The notes under the pieces: model-generated
The model's database searches: none
What the model saw: only the letters and a program-made list of their open reading frames with translations
Told to the model about the DNA's origin: nothing
Translations under genes and position numbers: made by a program
NCBI GenBank assembly: GCA_002720865.1
Contig: PBIO01000025.1
Coordinates: 64,017 to 101,404, forward strand
Reading direction: 5' to 3'
Length of the DNA stretch: 37,388 bases
From: Halobacteriovorax sp.
GTDB taxonomy: Bacteria; Bdellovibrionota; Bacteriovoracia; Bacteriovoracales; Bacteriovoracaceae
Part shown: in pieces, positions 7,716 to 15,236 of the stretch
Layout of the letters: every line of letters begins with the position of its first letter
How positions within the stretch are numbered: position 1 is the stretch's first letter

Positions 7716-7986
7716 CATGGTTTCTCAATTCATCTTCAGTGCTTAGCCATTGCAGGCGATAATTGTGAAATTGATCACGCGTAATTATACCTGATTCAAA
7801 TTCCAAAATCTTGTCAGTGATATCTGCCCGGGCGGTATCACGATCTTTTTGAATGTCCATTATTCGTTCTAAAAGTGGAAGACATCTTTCTTCTAGGGAT
7901 TTCTTTGTTGTCGTAGGATAATCCCATTTAATGGCACAACCGGTTATACCTAATGAGAATAATAATAGCGTAGTATATTTTTTCAT
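7672..7986 (-). CDS. Small lipoprotein
   Basis: A 104-residue protein with a clear lipoprotein signal: MKKYTTLLLFSLGITGC, where ITGC is the lipobox and Cys17 the lipid-attached residue. The mature part is a charged helix (ERCLPLLERIMDIQKDRDTA) likely to lie in the periplasm as a coiled coil. Its ATG overlaps the stop of the small gene upstream (ATGA, 7983-7986). An outer-membrane spanin subunit is possible, given the cell-wall peptidase gene next door, but no matching inner-membrane spanin was seen. Function otherwise unknown. Confidence 0.75.
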   Translation of the reverse strand: MKKYTTLLLFSLGITGCAIKWDYPTTTKKSLEERCLPLLERIMDIQKDRDTARADITDKILEFESGIITRDQFHNYRLQWLSTEDELRNHVTRLYDRAYRKGCL

Positions 7987-8141
7987 TTATTTTCGCGTTC
8001 CTTAAGGATGGCACGACATAACCAGACAATTATTGCATTTCGATCGTCAAATATATTGAGCATATCGCTTGAGGCCTTGCGCAGCAGATCACGTATTTCC
8101 TCATTACTAAGGTTTTTTTCTGGAATAGGTCGACCGGACAT
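7983..8141 (-). CDS. Small helical protein (52 aa)
   Basis: A 52-residue frame with a strong ribosome site (GGAGG 5 nt before ATG 8141). Sequence starts MSGRPIPEKNLSNEEIRDLL and ends AIIVWLCRAILKERENK, giving two predicted helices, the second partly hydrophobic. Its stop overlaps the ATG of the lipoprotein gene by the ATGA coupling common in this genome, so it is very likely translated. No family recognised. Confidence 0.65.
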   Translation of the reverse strand: MSGRPIPEKNLSNEEIRDLLRKASSDMLNIFDDRNAIIVWLCRAILKERENK

Positions 8142-8218
8142 GGAAGCCTCCGTATTTAATTCTAATTAGTACGTACCGATAGTTAACCATCTATCATGAG
8201 AAGAATACACTAGTTATA

Positions 8219-8719
8219 ATGTTAGGAATGGCTCTTCTTATAACCAGCTTGCTTACTGAGCCTGGGTTTCATGATCGATACATCGTCGAAGGATGGAAAA
8301 ACGGAAAGAAGTTCGACCTTATGGTCACCCGTGTTCCTCTACGTGATCGATCAAATAGACCAGTATTACTCCGGACCGATGCAGCAGAGGGCTTCATGAA
8401 TATGATGACCGAAGCTGCAAAGGTTGGATTTTTTCTGGACATTAATTATGCATATAGGTCCCACAAGGCACAAAGGGCCCTCTGGAGGTCGTACCAAAAT
8501 AGGGGTATAACCAACCGCGCTGCCCGGCCGGGGTGGTCTACACACCAATCTGGCCTTTCTGTGGATATATCTGGGTGCTATCGAGACATTAATAACAAGA
8601 GATACAAAACAACCACATTTTGGTGGCTTAAAGCAAATGGACCTAAGTTCGGATTTTATAATGATGTACCATCCGAACCATGGCATTGGACATTTTTTCC
8701 AAATAAAATCAAAAAATAA
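8219..8719 (+). CDS. M15-family (VanY-like) peptidoglycan peptidase
   Basis: A 166-residue D-Ala-D-Ala carboxypeptidase or L-Ala-D-Glu endopeptidase of the M15 type, as in many phage endolysins. Zinc ligands are visible: His109 and Asp116 in STHQSGLSVD, and His156 in EPWHW, with Glu153 as likely catalytic base. The supporting YRSHKAQRALW motif lies just before. The start is hydrophobic (MLGMALLITSLL) and could act as a weak signal or signal-anchor, letting the enzyme reach the cell wall. The ribosome site is poor; a second ATG at 8228 is possible. Likely role: lysis or wall entry. Confidence 0.88.
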   Translation: MLGMALLITSLLTEPGFHDRYIVEGWKNGKKFDLMVTRVPLRDRSNRPVLLRTDAAEGFMNMMTEAAKVGFFLDINYAYRSHKAQRALWRSYQNRGITNRAARPGWSTHQSGLSVDISGCYRDINNKRYKTTTFWWLKANGPKFGFYNDVPSEPWHWTFFPNKIKK

Positions 8720-8748
8720 ATTCGGCCGCCTATGAAAGAAGATAACAT

Positions 8749-9291
8749 GTGTGTTATGCCACAAAAATCCTTACCCTCCCCAATATTCGACAATGCACTG
8801 ACTACACATGCGGTGCTGCCGCCTTGCTGTCAGTGTTACAATACTACCGGATATATGATGAGGGAGAATTAACACTTGCCCATGAGCTAAATACATCAAC
8901 CGATCACGGAACCGACCCTGAAGATATTGTAAGGGTCGCATCAAATTATGGAATTGATGCGGTCATAAAGCGACTAACATTAGAAAAAATATCAGAGTAT
9001 ATTCTGCAAGATATACCGGTTATTGTAACATATCAAGCTTGGTCAATTGATGAAAATGATTGGGCTGATGTATGGGAAGATGGGCATTATTCAATTATCA
9101 TTGGCATTGATGATTATAACGTGTATCTTGAAGATCCATCACTGTCACAAGAGATTGGGTATATACCCAGAGAGGAATTCCTAGAAAGATGGCATGATGT
9201 TGATAGACATGGAAACAAACTATTAAATACAGGGATTATATGTCATCATCCTGTAGCCCAGCAAGCATTGTACTTTCGAAAAGTTGATTAG
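8749..9291 (+). CDS. C39-like papain-fold cysteine peptidase
   Basis: A 180-residue protein with the peptidase C39-like signature. The catalytic Cys is Cys21 in CTDYTCGAAALLSVLQYY; the His is His113 in DGHYSIIIGID; the Asp is Asp129 in YLEDPS. Such domains cut after double-Gly leaders or act as stand-alone proteases. There is no ABC transporter here and no signal peptide, so it would act in the cytoplasm, perhaps on a leader or host protein. The start is GTG at 8749, the only reasonable start in frame. It follows the M15 gene by 29 nt and overlaps the convergent gene at 9236 by 56 nt. Confidence 0.82.
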   Translation: MCYATKILTLPNIRQCTDYTCGAAALLSVLQYYRIYDEGELTLAHELNTSTDHGTDPEDIVRVASNYGIDAVIKRLTLEKISEYILQDIPVIVTYQAWSIDENDWADVWEDGHYSIIIGIDDYNVYLEDPSLSQEIGYIPREEFLERWHDVDRHGNKLLNTGIICHHPVAQQALYFRKVD

Positions 9292-9634
9292 CTAGTACCA
9301 GATTTCTCTTAAATACCTGCCTAATAGCACCATCGATTAACACTTCGTATATATCATATGCTTCAAAATGATCTGAGTCTCTAATTTGATAGGGCCGACC
9401 AACATATGAAAGTATCGTTGCTAGCTGGTTGTGACGTACCTTGGTTGTTTTTCCCTTAAAGTCATTGCAACTTGGAAATGAATTAAGATCGACATATTCA
9501 TATACTATGCCAGTATCATGATCATATTTTTGTGCATAAGAAGATAAAGTTGTAAATCCGTCATCGGTACATCTCTTTTCCCTAATCGCTATTTTTACCA
9601 GTGTCCCGGTTTTGAGCCTATTAGATTTTGGCAT
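9236..9634 (-). CDS. SH3/KOW-like small protein
   Basis: A 132-residue protein starting MPKSNRLKTGTLVKIAIREK, with beta-strand-rich segments (TGIVYEYVDL, YDIYEVLIDGAIRQVFKRN). The opening G-T-L-V-K and later IYEVL...VFKRNL resemble phage proteins in which a small barrel takes up most of the length. It belongs with the other SH3/KOW-like proteins in this window. Its last 56 nt overlap the convergent C39-like gene, so the C-terminus (QLFESTMLAGLQDDDI) is encoded opposite that protein's end. Function unknown. Confidence 0.6.
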   Translation of the reverse strand: MPKSNRLKTGTLVKIAIREKRCTDDGFTTLSSYAQKYDHDTGIVYEYVDLNSFPSCNDFKGKTTKVRHNQLATILSYVGRPYQIRDSDHFEAYDIYEVLIDGAIRQVFKRNLVLANQLFESTMLAGLQDDDI

Positions 9635-9746
9635 AAATTTAAATATGCCATTAAATAATTGTTACAATGTTTAGTTATTATTAACCAATACGAAACACAA
9701 TCATATACTATATTAATTAACCTCTTAGAGAAAGGGCTACCGAAAC

Positions 9747-10265
9747 ATGTTACTTAACATTGTAGCATTTTGCGTGTTTTATGCACTGTCAGCATTAGCA
9801 TACTATTTTAACCATAGATACATTTATCATACCAAGCCCCGGGGCCCTAGGGCCATTCAGGCACTATGGAAAATATGGGCAAAATTCCATATGGATCACC
9901 ATAGACATTGGAAGCAAGATGATCCTGAAACTAAAACGTACGTAAAGGTACCAATCGTCGGAAAGTTGGCAGGATTAATAATCATCTGTAGTCTGTGCCT
10001 GTTAATCAATCCAGGCGCCGGGTTAGGGGTTGGTGGATTTTTTATCGTTTATGGAATTAGACATGGCACAATTCATGGATTTAAAGTTGCTAATATATTT
10101 AAACCCGTTAACAAAGATACCCATATTTATAAGCACCATATGTCACACCATATGCCTGGTGGGTTGAATGTTAACCACTCTGGTGTTCATCCTTTTATAG
10201 ATCGCTTGTTTGGGACGTACCATGATCCGGATGACATTCTACGCCGATCATCGTCGGATCACTAA
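9747..10265 (+). CDS. Fatty-acid-hydroxylase/sterol-desaturase-family membrane protein
   Basis: A 172-residue membrane protein with the di-iron histidine motifs of the fatty acid hydroxylase superfamily: His23 and His28 in HRYIYH, H48-M-D-H-H52, an HGTIHG pair and the C-terminal HHMSHH. Two hydrophobic stretches (residues 1-22 and about 70-100) place the di-iron site on the cytoplasmic face. Members hydroxylate fatty acids, ceramides, sterols or carotenoids. With a ceramidase-like gene (7086) and a patatin (11951) nearby, a fatty-acid or sphingolipid-type substrate is attractive, but a carotenoid hydroxylase is also possible. The 3' end overlaps the convergent lipoprotein gene by 71 nt. Confidence 0.82.
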   Translation: MLLNIVAFCVFYALSALAYYFNHRYIYHTKPRGPRAIQALWKIWAKFHMDHHRHWKQDDPETKTYVKVPIVGKLAGLIIICSLCLLINPGAGLGVGGFFIVYGIRHGTIHGFKVANIFKPVNKDTHIYKHHMSHHMPGGLNVNHSGVHPFIDRLFGTYHDPDDILRRSSSDH

Positions 10266-10800
10266 TTTCAATAATCGGCCAAAAAGAAATATCAAAAACC
10301 CTAGCAGTTACAGTGTAATCATATGGTGTATTTGTGTATCTGCAGTAAGCATTCTGAATTGATATATACCCTTCCGATATTTCAAAATAACCGCTAGTAC
10401 CCTCCGCCAATATAACTTCCTCACAATAACTTGAATTGGTGATACAGTCATCCTCTGTATCATATATTTCAATCGAGTTATTATCAAACCCGACCCACTC
10501 ACTCTTATCTGATGTAAATTCAATTCGTAAGAAGGTCGGATCATATGCAAATAAATCAGGTAGCCGAAGGCCTATCTGAAAAAATGATTGCTGACTGTCA
10601 GCCGTTGTTGTAATAGTCGGTTCAATTTCGATAAATTGACCGTTTGCACTTAAGTTACCTAAACTTAGATTGGGCTCAACTAGCTCATGCATTACATCGG
10701 GAGGCCCGCCATCTTCTGAACATATTATATCAAATGTATGTGTATCCTGTGCTCCGCACCCAAAACAACATAATGTTATTAATGCTACTAAAGTTCTCAT
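10195..10800 (-). CDS. Secreted lipoprotein, beta-rich
   Basis: A 201-residue lipoprotein. The ATG at 10800 is chosen because it starts a clean signal (MRTLVALITLCCFGCGAQ, lipobox FGC), has AAGGG 6 nt upstream and overlaps the upstream stop as ATGA. The mature part is acidic and strand-rich with several cysteines (DIICSEDGG, DDCITNSSYCEEV, NAYCRYTN), so disulfides are likely after export. No enzyme motif is seen. It may decorate the outer membrane, for example in exclusion or adhesion; that is inference. Confidence 0.75.
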   Translation of the reverse strand: MRTLVALITLCCFGCGAQDTHTFDIICSEDGGPPDVMHELVEPNLSLGNLSANGQFIEIEPTITTTADSQQSFFQIGLRLPDLFAYDPTFLRIEFTSDKSEWVGFDNNSIEIYDTEDDCITNSSYCEEVILAEGTSGYFEISEGYISIQNAYCRYTNTPYDYTVTARVFDISFWPIIEISDPTMIGVECHPDHGTSQTSDL

Positions 10801-11048
10801 ATTATACCCTTTATTAATATCCCTGCGACGAATCCGACGAATAAACATGCACCTATGCCTAAACCGACCCAAAAATTTGATGGCCGAGTAGGGTTACGCA
10901 AATTAATATCTTCAGAACTTTGTCTTAATAGTAGTTCTAAAAAATCGCTAAATGCTATATCAAGCTCAACCCTAACTTCTTCACGTACACAATGCCTTAA
11001 CCATTCTTCATTTTTTTGAATGTCATTATCAGGTACTTTATACGTCAT
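10797..11048 (-). CDS. Tail-anchored small membrane protein
   Basis: An 83-residue protein with an acidic helical front (NEEWLRHCVREEVRVELD, then FSDFLELLLRQ) and a C-terminal membrane helix rich in Gly (FWVGLGIGACLFVGFVAGIL) ending KGII. It is the first gene of a pair with the lipoprotein, coupled by ATGA. An inner-membrane protein paired with an outer-membrane lipoprotein recalls the arrangement of two-component spanins, but the anchor here is C-terminal rather than N-terminal, which argues against that role. Confidence 0.65.
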   Translation of the reverse strand: MTYKVPDNDIQKNEEWLRHCVREEVRVELDIAFSDFLELLLRQSSEDINLRNPTRPSNFWVGLGIGACLFVGFVAGILIKGII

Positions 11049-11122
11049 TAAAATCTTACCTTACAACGTTTAGAATTGCCTAAAAAATTGTACAGTAAGA
11101 TCTTAAGATTTACAACATCTTA

Positions 11123-11437
11123 TTACGGTGGATTAGCTCTTGATGCGTCTGATCGATCGAAAAATTCTAATAATTCGATTAGGGTAAATCCTGCATCCTG
11201 GAAACATGATGGGACTAATTCGGTGAAGCTTTTTTGAGGCTTGATACGTACCATTAACCTTAAAAGTTTTTTTCCTCCAGAGGTTCGATCTATTGTCCAT
11301 ATAGGATAATACTCTACATTCTTAATATCATCTGCGTTAAGGCCCTGGTCATTCAAACAGTCTCTTAAAACTAATGCAAGACACTGGTTAACTACCAATT
11401 TTAAAAGATCTTCGTCTAGACTAACAGGTTGATGCAT
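11123..11437 (-). CDS. Hypothetical protein
   Basis: A 104-residue soluble protein. The ATG at 11437 is preferred, with GAGAG 5 nt upstream, over a TTG four codons earlier. It has an N-terminal helix (SLDEDLLKLVVNQCLALVL), a strand pair (VEYYPIWTIDRT, KLLRLMVRIKP) and a C-terminal helix (GFTLIELLEFF). No family recognised. A TATAAT at about 11465 upstream may be its promoter. Confidence 0.6.
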   Translation of the reverse strand: MHQPVSLDEDLLKLVVNQCLALVLRDCLNDQGLNADDIKNVEYYPIWTIDRTSGGKKLLRLMVRIKPQKSFTELVPSCFQDAGFTLIELLEFFDRSDASRANPP

Positions 11438-11562
11438 GCTTACTCTCAAAAAGTACTTAATACTATTATAATTACGCTCTTTAAGAGTTTAGTTCCTACA
11501 CCAAATACACAACTACTAGTACAATATTTACAGACAGCTTATGGGGGGACAGGACACTAAAT

Positions 11563-11775
11563 ATGACAGAAAAAAAATTAAGTAATCATGATTATATTTT
11601 TACACTATTAACAGCAGTAGTCAAAAAAAATGGAGGAGAATTACGAATTTCTGAAGATGAACTTTGTAAAGTCTCAAAATTAGACCTAGTTAAATTATTA
11701 TGGGACCCGGAAAAGTCAGAAGTCGTCTTACGTGTTGACGCCATGATAGCTCCGGATACAAAGTATAAAAACTAG
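11563..11775 (+). CDS. Small hypothetical protein (70 aa)
   Basis: A 70-residue protein with helix-strand content: a Lys-rich front (MTEKKLSNHDYIFTLLTAVV), a short hairpin (GGELRISEDEL) and a strand ending near VVLRVDAMIAP. The pattern GGELRISEDEL is seen in small phage proteins of unknown function. AGGA lies 9-12 nt before the ATG. It is followed 14 nt later by the basic protein gene at 11790, whose AGGAGGT begins at the end of this gene, so the two form an operon. Confidence 0.6.
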   Translation: MTEKKLSNHDYIFTLLTAVVKKNGGELRISEDELCKVSKLDLVKLLWDPEKSEVVLRVDAMIAPDTKYKN

Positions 11776-11789
11776 GAGGTATGCTACCA

Positions 11790-11954
11790 ATGGCTAAGCG
11801 AACAAAATTTTCACAGCGAAAACATGAAAGACGGAAAAAGAAAACTAGGCAAGGAGCTGGAAAGTTTACTAAGTGGGGCCATAAGGGTGGTGGGCCATCC
11901 GGTAGTACTGCATCAAAAAAATATCGAAAAAAATATAGGGGCCAAGGACGCTAA
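11790..11954 (+). CDS. Small very basic protein (54 aa)
   Basis: A 54-residue protein almost half Lys, Arg and Gly (MAKRTKFSQRKHERRKKKTR, later SKKYRKKYRGQGR). AGGAGGT ends 9 nt before the ATG at 11790, a strong site; an earlier in-frame ATG at 11781 touches that site and is unlikely. Such charge suggests binding to DNA or RNA, for example a histone-like or ribosome-associated peptide. Its stop interlocks with the stop of the convergent patatin gene in CTAA (11951-11954). Confidence 0.6.
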   Translation: MAKRTKFSQRKHERRKKKTRQGAGKFTKWGHKGGGPSGSTASKKYRKKYRGQGR

Positions 11955-13507
11955 ATCCGGCCGGAAGCGTTCCACCCGGGAGGATATTCTTCAGCATCCC
12001 ATGCCGCAGACCACCATCCTAATATGACGTCGGCTTCTATCATGCTAACTCCGTCTACTGTATGATCCCACCCTTCACTCATTGTTCTTGAGTTAGGTAA
12101 ATCTTTTAACACAGTAAGACCGACGTCTTCAATCAGGTATTGTTTCGCAACCTGGTGTTCCGTAGCAGTAAGCCTACCCTTTGCGCCGCGCGCGATGTCG
12201 GCATATTGATCATAGATTGTGTCGATATTTCCACAATCATACAACGTCTGAAATATGCTTGCTAATCGATTGACAATATTTCTTTTTATCCATGAAGGCT
12301 TATCTTCCCACGGGCCAGTAAAGTGCGCATTCTTCCACTTATAGTTTCCTTTATGAGAATAAACTGTCTGAGTTAAATAAGGTGAAATAATAAAGTGAGG
12401 TGTAATGCCGCTAGGTCCCGTTATAAACTGTTGAGGTTCCGTTAGCCCATATGGTACTGTTAGATAGAGGCCACCATCATAGAGTTCTGTTTCGTATTGT
12501 TTTTGCGTAGGCCTATCCCAGTACTTAGCTGATGCCTCTGGGTTCCAATGAACAGCAAAATTCTCTGGCTTTAGTGTCACCTTCTCTGGCTTCATAAGCC
12601 CCGGGATGCTACAACTTGCAGCAACACCTTTTAGCACAGTAAATTCAGGATCATGATAAGATATTGCTGCAATCGGGGGATGTACACCTTCGTGAATGTC
12701 CCCATTAGGTGTTATATGAGGACCGAGCTGATCTACTAGCACCCCTTCTCTTGTATTCCAAATATTTAACGGCATTTTATTCCATACATCAGTTGTAAGC
12801 AATGAAACTGGACATAGAAATGATTCCGATGAATTCATATCAAGATACTTTGGAAAAACACTAGCCGTTTTTTCGAAACACACAGAATTATTATTTACAC
12901 CCGTACAGAATATCGTTTTGAGGACCATCATTATTGTTCCAGGATCAGACCAGGGTGGTGAAAACGGGCTCGTTTTCTTACTTGAAGGTGCCAACAAGAG
13001 ACATACCCATGCAACTATGTCCCTTATCCTACCCTTATCAGACCATGGTACCTGACATAATTCCCAATATCGCGGAAGCCAGACATCAAAAAGCCATGCT
13101 CGTTGACGGCGTTGTTTCGACCGAACCCAAGGCCAGCGGCTTAAAGGAGATGACAGTTCTAAACTTAATGCAGATAAGAACTCTTTTCCTGGTCGGCCTA
13201 TAAATAGGCCACATGCGTATGCAATTGCATTAATACTACCTGCAGAACAACCGGCTATACTTATCACCCGGGGAGGGTACTCATCACCCTCTGCTGGGCA
13301 TGACATTATTCTTGCTATACTGCCCGCAATCTCTGGCCAGCGAGACCCGCCGCCAGAAGCACAAACCATCACTGGACGGCGTTTTAATACTACGACGCAC
13401 TTCTCACATTTACAGACCGGATCGTACTCGCACATATATGACGCGCCACCAGGCAGGAACTCCATTACTTCGCTGGGTATCTCTACCTTACCTTTTATAT
13501 TATCCAT
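11951..13507 (-). CDS. Patatin-like phospholipase
   Basis: A 518-residue protein of the patatin family (lipid acyl hydrolases with a Ser-Asp dyad). The oxyanion loop is SGGGSRW at residues 51-57, the nucleophile elbow is G86-C-S88-A-G90, and the catalytic Asp344 lies in YDGGLYLTVP. It has a Cys-rich N-terminus (CEYDPVCKCEKC, residues 26-37) that could bind metal; this is unusual for the family. No signal peptide, so it acts in the cytoplasm or on the inner membrane face. GGAG precedes the ATG by 7 nt. Likely role: breaking host phospholipid during lysis or altering lipid supply. Confidence 0.87.
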   Translation of the reverse strand: MDNIKGKVEIPSEVMEFLPGGASYMCEYDPVCKCEKCVVVLKRRPVMVCASGGGSRWPEIAGSIARIMSCPAEGDEYPPRVISIAGCSAGSINAIAYACGLFIGRPGKEFLSALSLELSSPLSRWPWVRSKQRRQRAWLFDVWLPRYWELCQVPWSDKGRIRDIVAWVCLLLAPSSKKTSPFSPPWSDPGTIMMVLKTIFCTGVNNNSVCFEKTASVFPKYLDMNSSESFLCPVSLLTTDVWNKMPLNIWNTREGVLVDQLGPHITPNGDIHEGVHPPIAAISYHDPEFTVLKGVAASCSIPGLMKPEKVTLKPENFAVHWNPEASAKYWDRPTQKQYETELYDGGLYLTVPYGLTEPQQFITGPSGITPHFIISPYLTQTVYSHKGNYKWKNAHFTGPWEDKPSWIKRNIVNRLASIFQTLYDCGNIDTIYDQYADIARGAKGRLTATEHQVAKQYLIEDVGLTVLKDLPNSRTMSEGWDHTVDGVSMIEADVILGWWSAAWDAEEYPPGWNASGRI

Positions 13508-13575
13508 ATCATTTCTCCAATATTTTAAATATGGTTACCGACGAAATTGATGCATAATATAAATGAAGTTATTGT

Positions 13576-14097
13576 CTATCTATCGTTAGTACCTCTAGTA
13601 TGTGCACGTTCAATCGTAGTCATTTCGGCCCGAAGGCTATCTGCTAATCTTAAAATCCTTCTAGCATATCTTACCCCGGAAGGAATAGGATTACGGCCTT
13701 TGCACCTAAACCCAGCATAATAACCACATAGGCCTATGCGTTCCGAACCCCTACCATATACCTGCCACCAATATCTAAATGTCTTTGCACCGGCATTGAT
13801 ATTGACGGTAGGATCATATAGTTGTTCACATGTCAGTCTCGGAACGCCAGTTTGCCTAGAGCCTGTATATTTCGGCATAATTTGCATCAATCCGCATGCA
13901 GGAGCATTACTTCTTGCGCGGGGATTAAAACGACTTTCATAATGAATAATGGCAACTATAAGTTCTGGCCGGATACCATTCTCTTGAGCTGCGGATACAA
14001 TCGTATCAGTTTGTTGGCATGCATATTGACCTCGTTGTGGAGTATCGCCAACATTTAATGATAATAAGGCTAAGCATAATAATTCTGCAAGTGTCAC
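13576..14097 (-). CDS. SLT lytic transglycosylase
   Basis: A 173-residue soluble-lytic-transglycosylase-type enzyme that cleaves the peptidoglycan glycan chain. Catalytic Glu54 sits in HYESRFNPRA, followed by GLMQIMP, YDPTVNINAGAK and YYAGF, all standard. The N-terminus (LLCLALLSLNVGDT) is a short hydrophobic stretch that looks like a signal peptide, so export to the periplasm is plausible. The start is GTG at 14097 with GGGAGAG 9 nt upstream. Likely role: wall degradation at entry or lysis, alongside the M15 peptidase at 8219. Confidence 0.88.
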   Translation of the reverse strand: MTLAELLCLALLSLNVGDTPQRGQYACQQTDTIVSAAQENGIRPELIVAIIHYESRFNPRARSNAPACGLMQIMPKYTGSRQTGVPRLTCEQLYDPTVNINAGAKTFRYWWQVYGRGSERIGLCGYYAGFRCKGRNPIPSGVRYARRILRLADSLRAEMTTIERAHTRGTNDR

Positions 14098-14157
14098 TAA
14101 AACTCACTCTCCCTTCTTAGTCACGTGGAGCTCAGTTGATACCTTAAATATATTAAC

Positions 14158-14457
14158 CTAACTTTTATCGAAATTATTTTTTGAAGAAGCAGACTTTTTC
14201 TTTTGGGGCTTCTTCTTTTTACCTTTTTTCTCTTTTTGTTTTTCAATAACGTCCGGATGAATTCGCGTCTTGATGACAAATCCGGCAGGATCATTCATGC
14301 GCTTAATCTTAAATTGAGAATCCTTTGAGTCAGGAGAAGATGCTAGCTCTTCTTTTGCCTTACTAGCAGCAGAATATTCCTGATATCGGCCTATAATTTT
14401 CCAGGGTGTACCCTGCTTTTGACCATCTTGCTTTTTCGAATCATGGGTATTTTTCAT
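14158..14457 (-). CDS. Small SPOR-like hypothetical with Lys-rich tail
   Basis: A 99-residue protein: Lys/Gln-rich start, a central alpha/beta unit (PWKIIGRYQEYSAASKAKEE, then FKIKRMNDPAGFVIKTR) and a highly basic C-terminus (KKGKKKKPQKKKSASSK). The centre resembles small sequences with a beta-alpha-beta SPOR-like layout, but this is not firm. It is coupled to the kinase gene upstream by an ATGA overlap (14454-14457). The tail suggests nucleic acid or membrane binding. Confidence 0.6.
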   Translation of the reverse strand: MKNTHDSKKQDGQKQGTPWKIIGRYQEYSAASKAKEELASSPDSKDSQFKIKRMNDPAGFVIKTRIHPDVIEKQKEKKGKKKKPQKKKSASSKNNFDKS

Positions 14458-15158
14458 ACTGTTCTCCTGTGTAGATCTAAAAACATATCAGCAGGCTGAT
14501 ACGTCGTAATATTATTCGCAACTTCGCCTACAATGCCTGCCCGGGCGAGTGGTGTACTTCGATCTTCATCCCAAGGTATGCTAATAATTTGTACACCCTG
14601 TTGGCGTAATGTATCAACCATATGATTTTCTTCTCTTTGAAGTGAATATAGATAGCTTAAATCAATAGCTGACTCACATTTACGGCCAAGGCGCTCTTCC
14701 ATTCTACGCTGAATCCTATCAGAAGAGACTTCCGGAGACACTAGTAGGTGTACACAAACATTCGGCAATAAGACGCTGGCGGTCATCGCATGATAAATGC
14801 TTTGGTATGTTTGGAACTCACGCATAGTCATTGCGCCGGTTTTAACTTGTAAGCGGGCAAAAGCAGTATCACCGAAATATGATCGATCAAGTACTGCATT
14901 ATGTTTAAGAGTCATAGCATGCCATTGAGCGTGTAAATGCATTTTAAATCTTTCTTGAAGTAAATGCGTTTGCATAGTAAATGCCCAGCGCTCTTGATTA
15001 TCATAAAAATCAGATAAGTAGGGGTTCCCATTATCCTTCTCGTCAGGTTCCCTAAGATACAAGGTATTATCACCCAGTGCCTCGGCTAGCTCTTTAGAAA
15101 ATGAACTTTTACCTGCACCGATAATTCCTTCAACTACTACTACTTTCCCTCGCTTCAT
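14454..15158 (-). CDS. Deoxynucleoside kinase
   Basis: A 234-residue P-loop kinase of the deoxynucleoside kinase family. The P-loop is GIIGAGKSS (residues 11-19), the Glu-containing strand is LREPDEKD, the DRS motif is D91-R-S93-Y-F-G-D, and the lid Arg cluster is RIQRRMEERLGRKCE. It phosphorylates deoxynucleosides to monophosphates to feed phage DNA synthesis. Length is normal. Its base preference (dT, dC or purines) cannot be read by eye. GAGGT lies before the ATG. Confidence 0.87.
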   Translation of the reverse strand: MKRGKVVVVEGIIGAGKSSFSKELAEALGDNTLYLREPDEKDNGNPYLSDFYDNQERWAFTMQTHLLQERFKMHLHAQWHAMTLKHNAVLDRSYFGDTAFARLQVKTGAMTMREFQTYQSIYHAMTASVLLPNVCVHLLVSPEVSSDRIQRRMEERLGRKCESAIDLSYLYSLQREENHMVDTLRQQGVQIISIPWDEDRSTPLARAGIVGEVANNITTYQPADMFLDLHRRTV

Positions 15159-15236
15159 TTTATTACTACCTCTTTATTGATTATATGAATTATATGTAAC
15201 CCATATGAAATGTTCATGACCCATATATGATCCATA

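Noticed and set aside
7672-11048. Two-component spanin pair
   Set aside because: The lipoproteins are plausible outer-membrane subunits, but no partner with an N-terminal anchor and periplasmic coil sits next to them; the 10797 gene has its membrane helix at the C-terminus.
11824-12027. 67-codon plus-strand frame overlapping the basic protein gene
   Set aside because: Out of frame with the gene at 11790, which has AGGAGGT and an interlocked stop; this frame runs into the patatin gene antisense.
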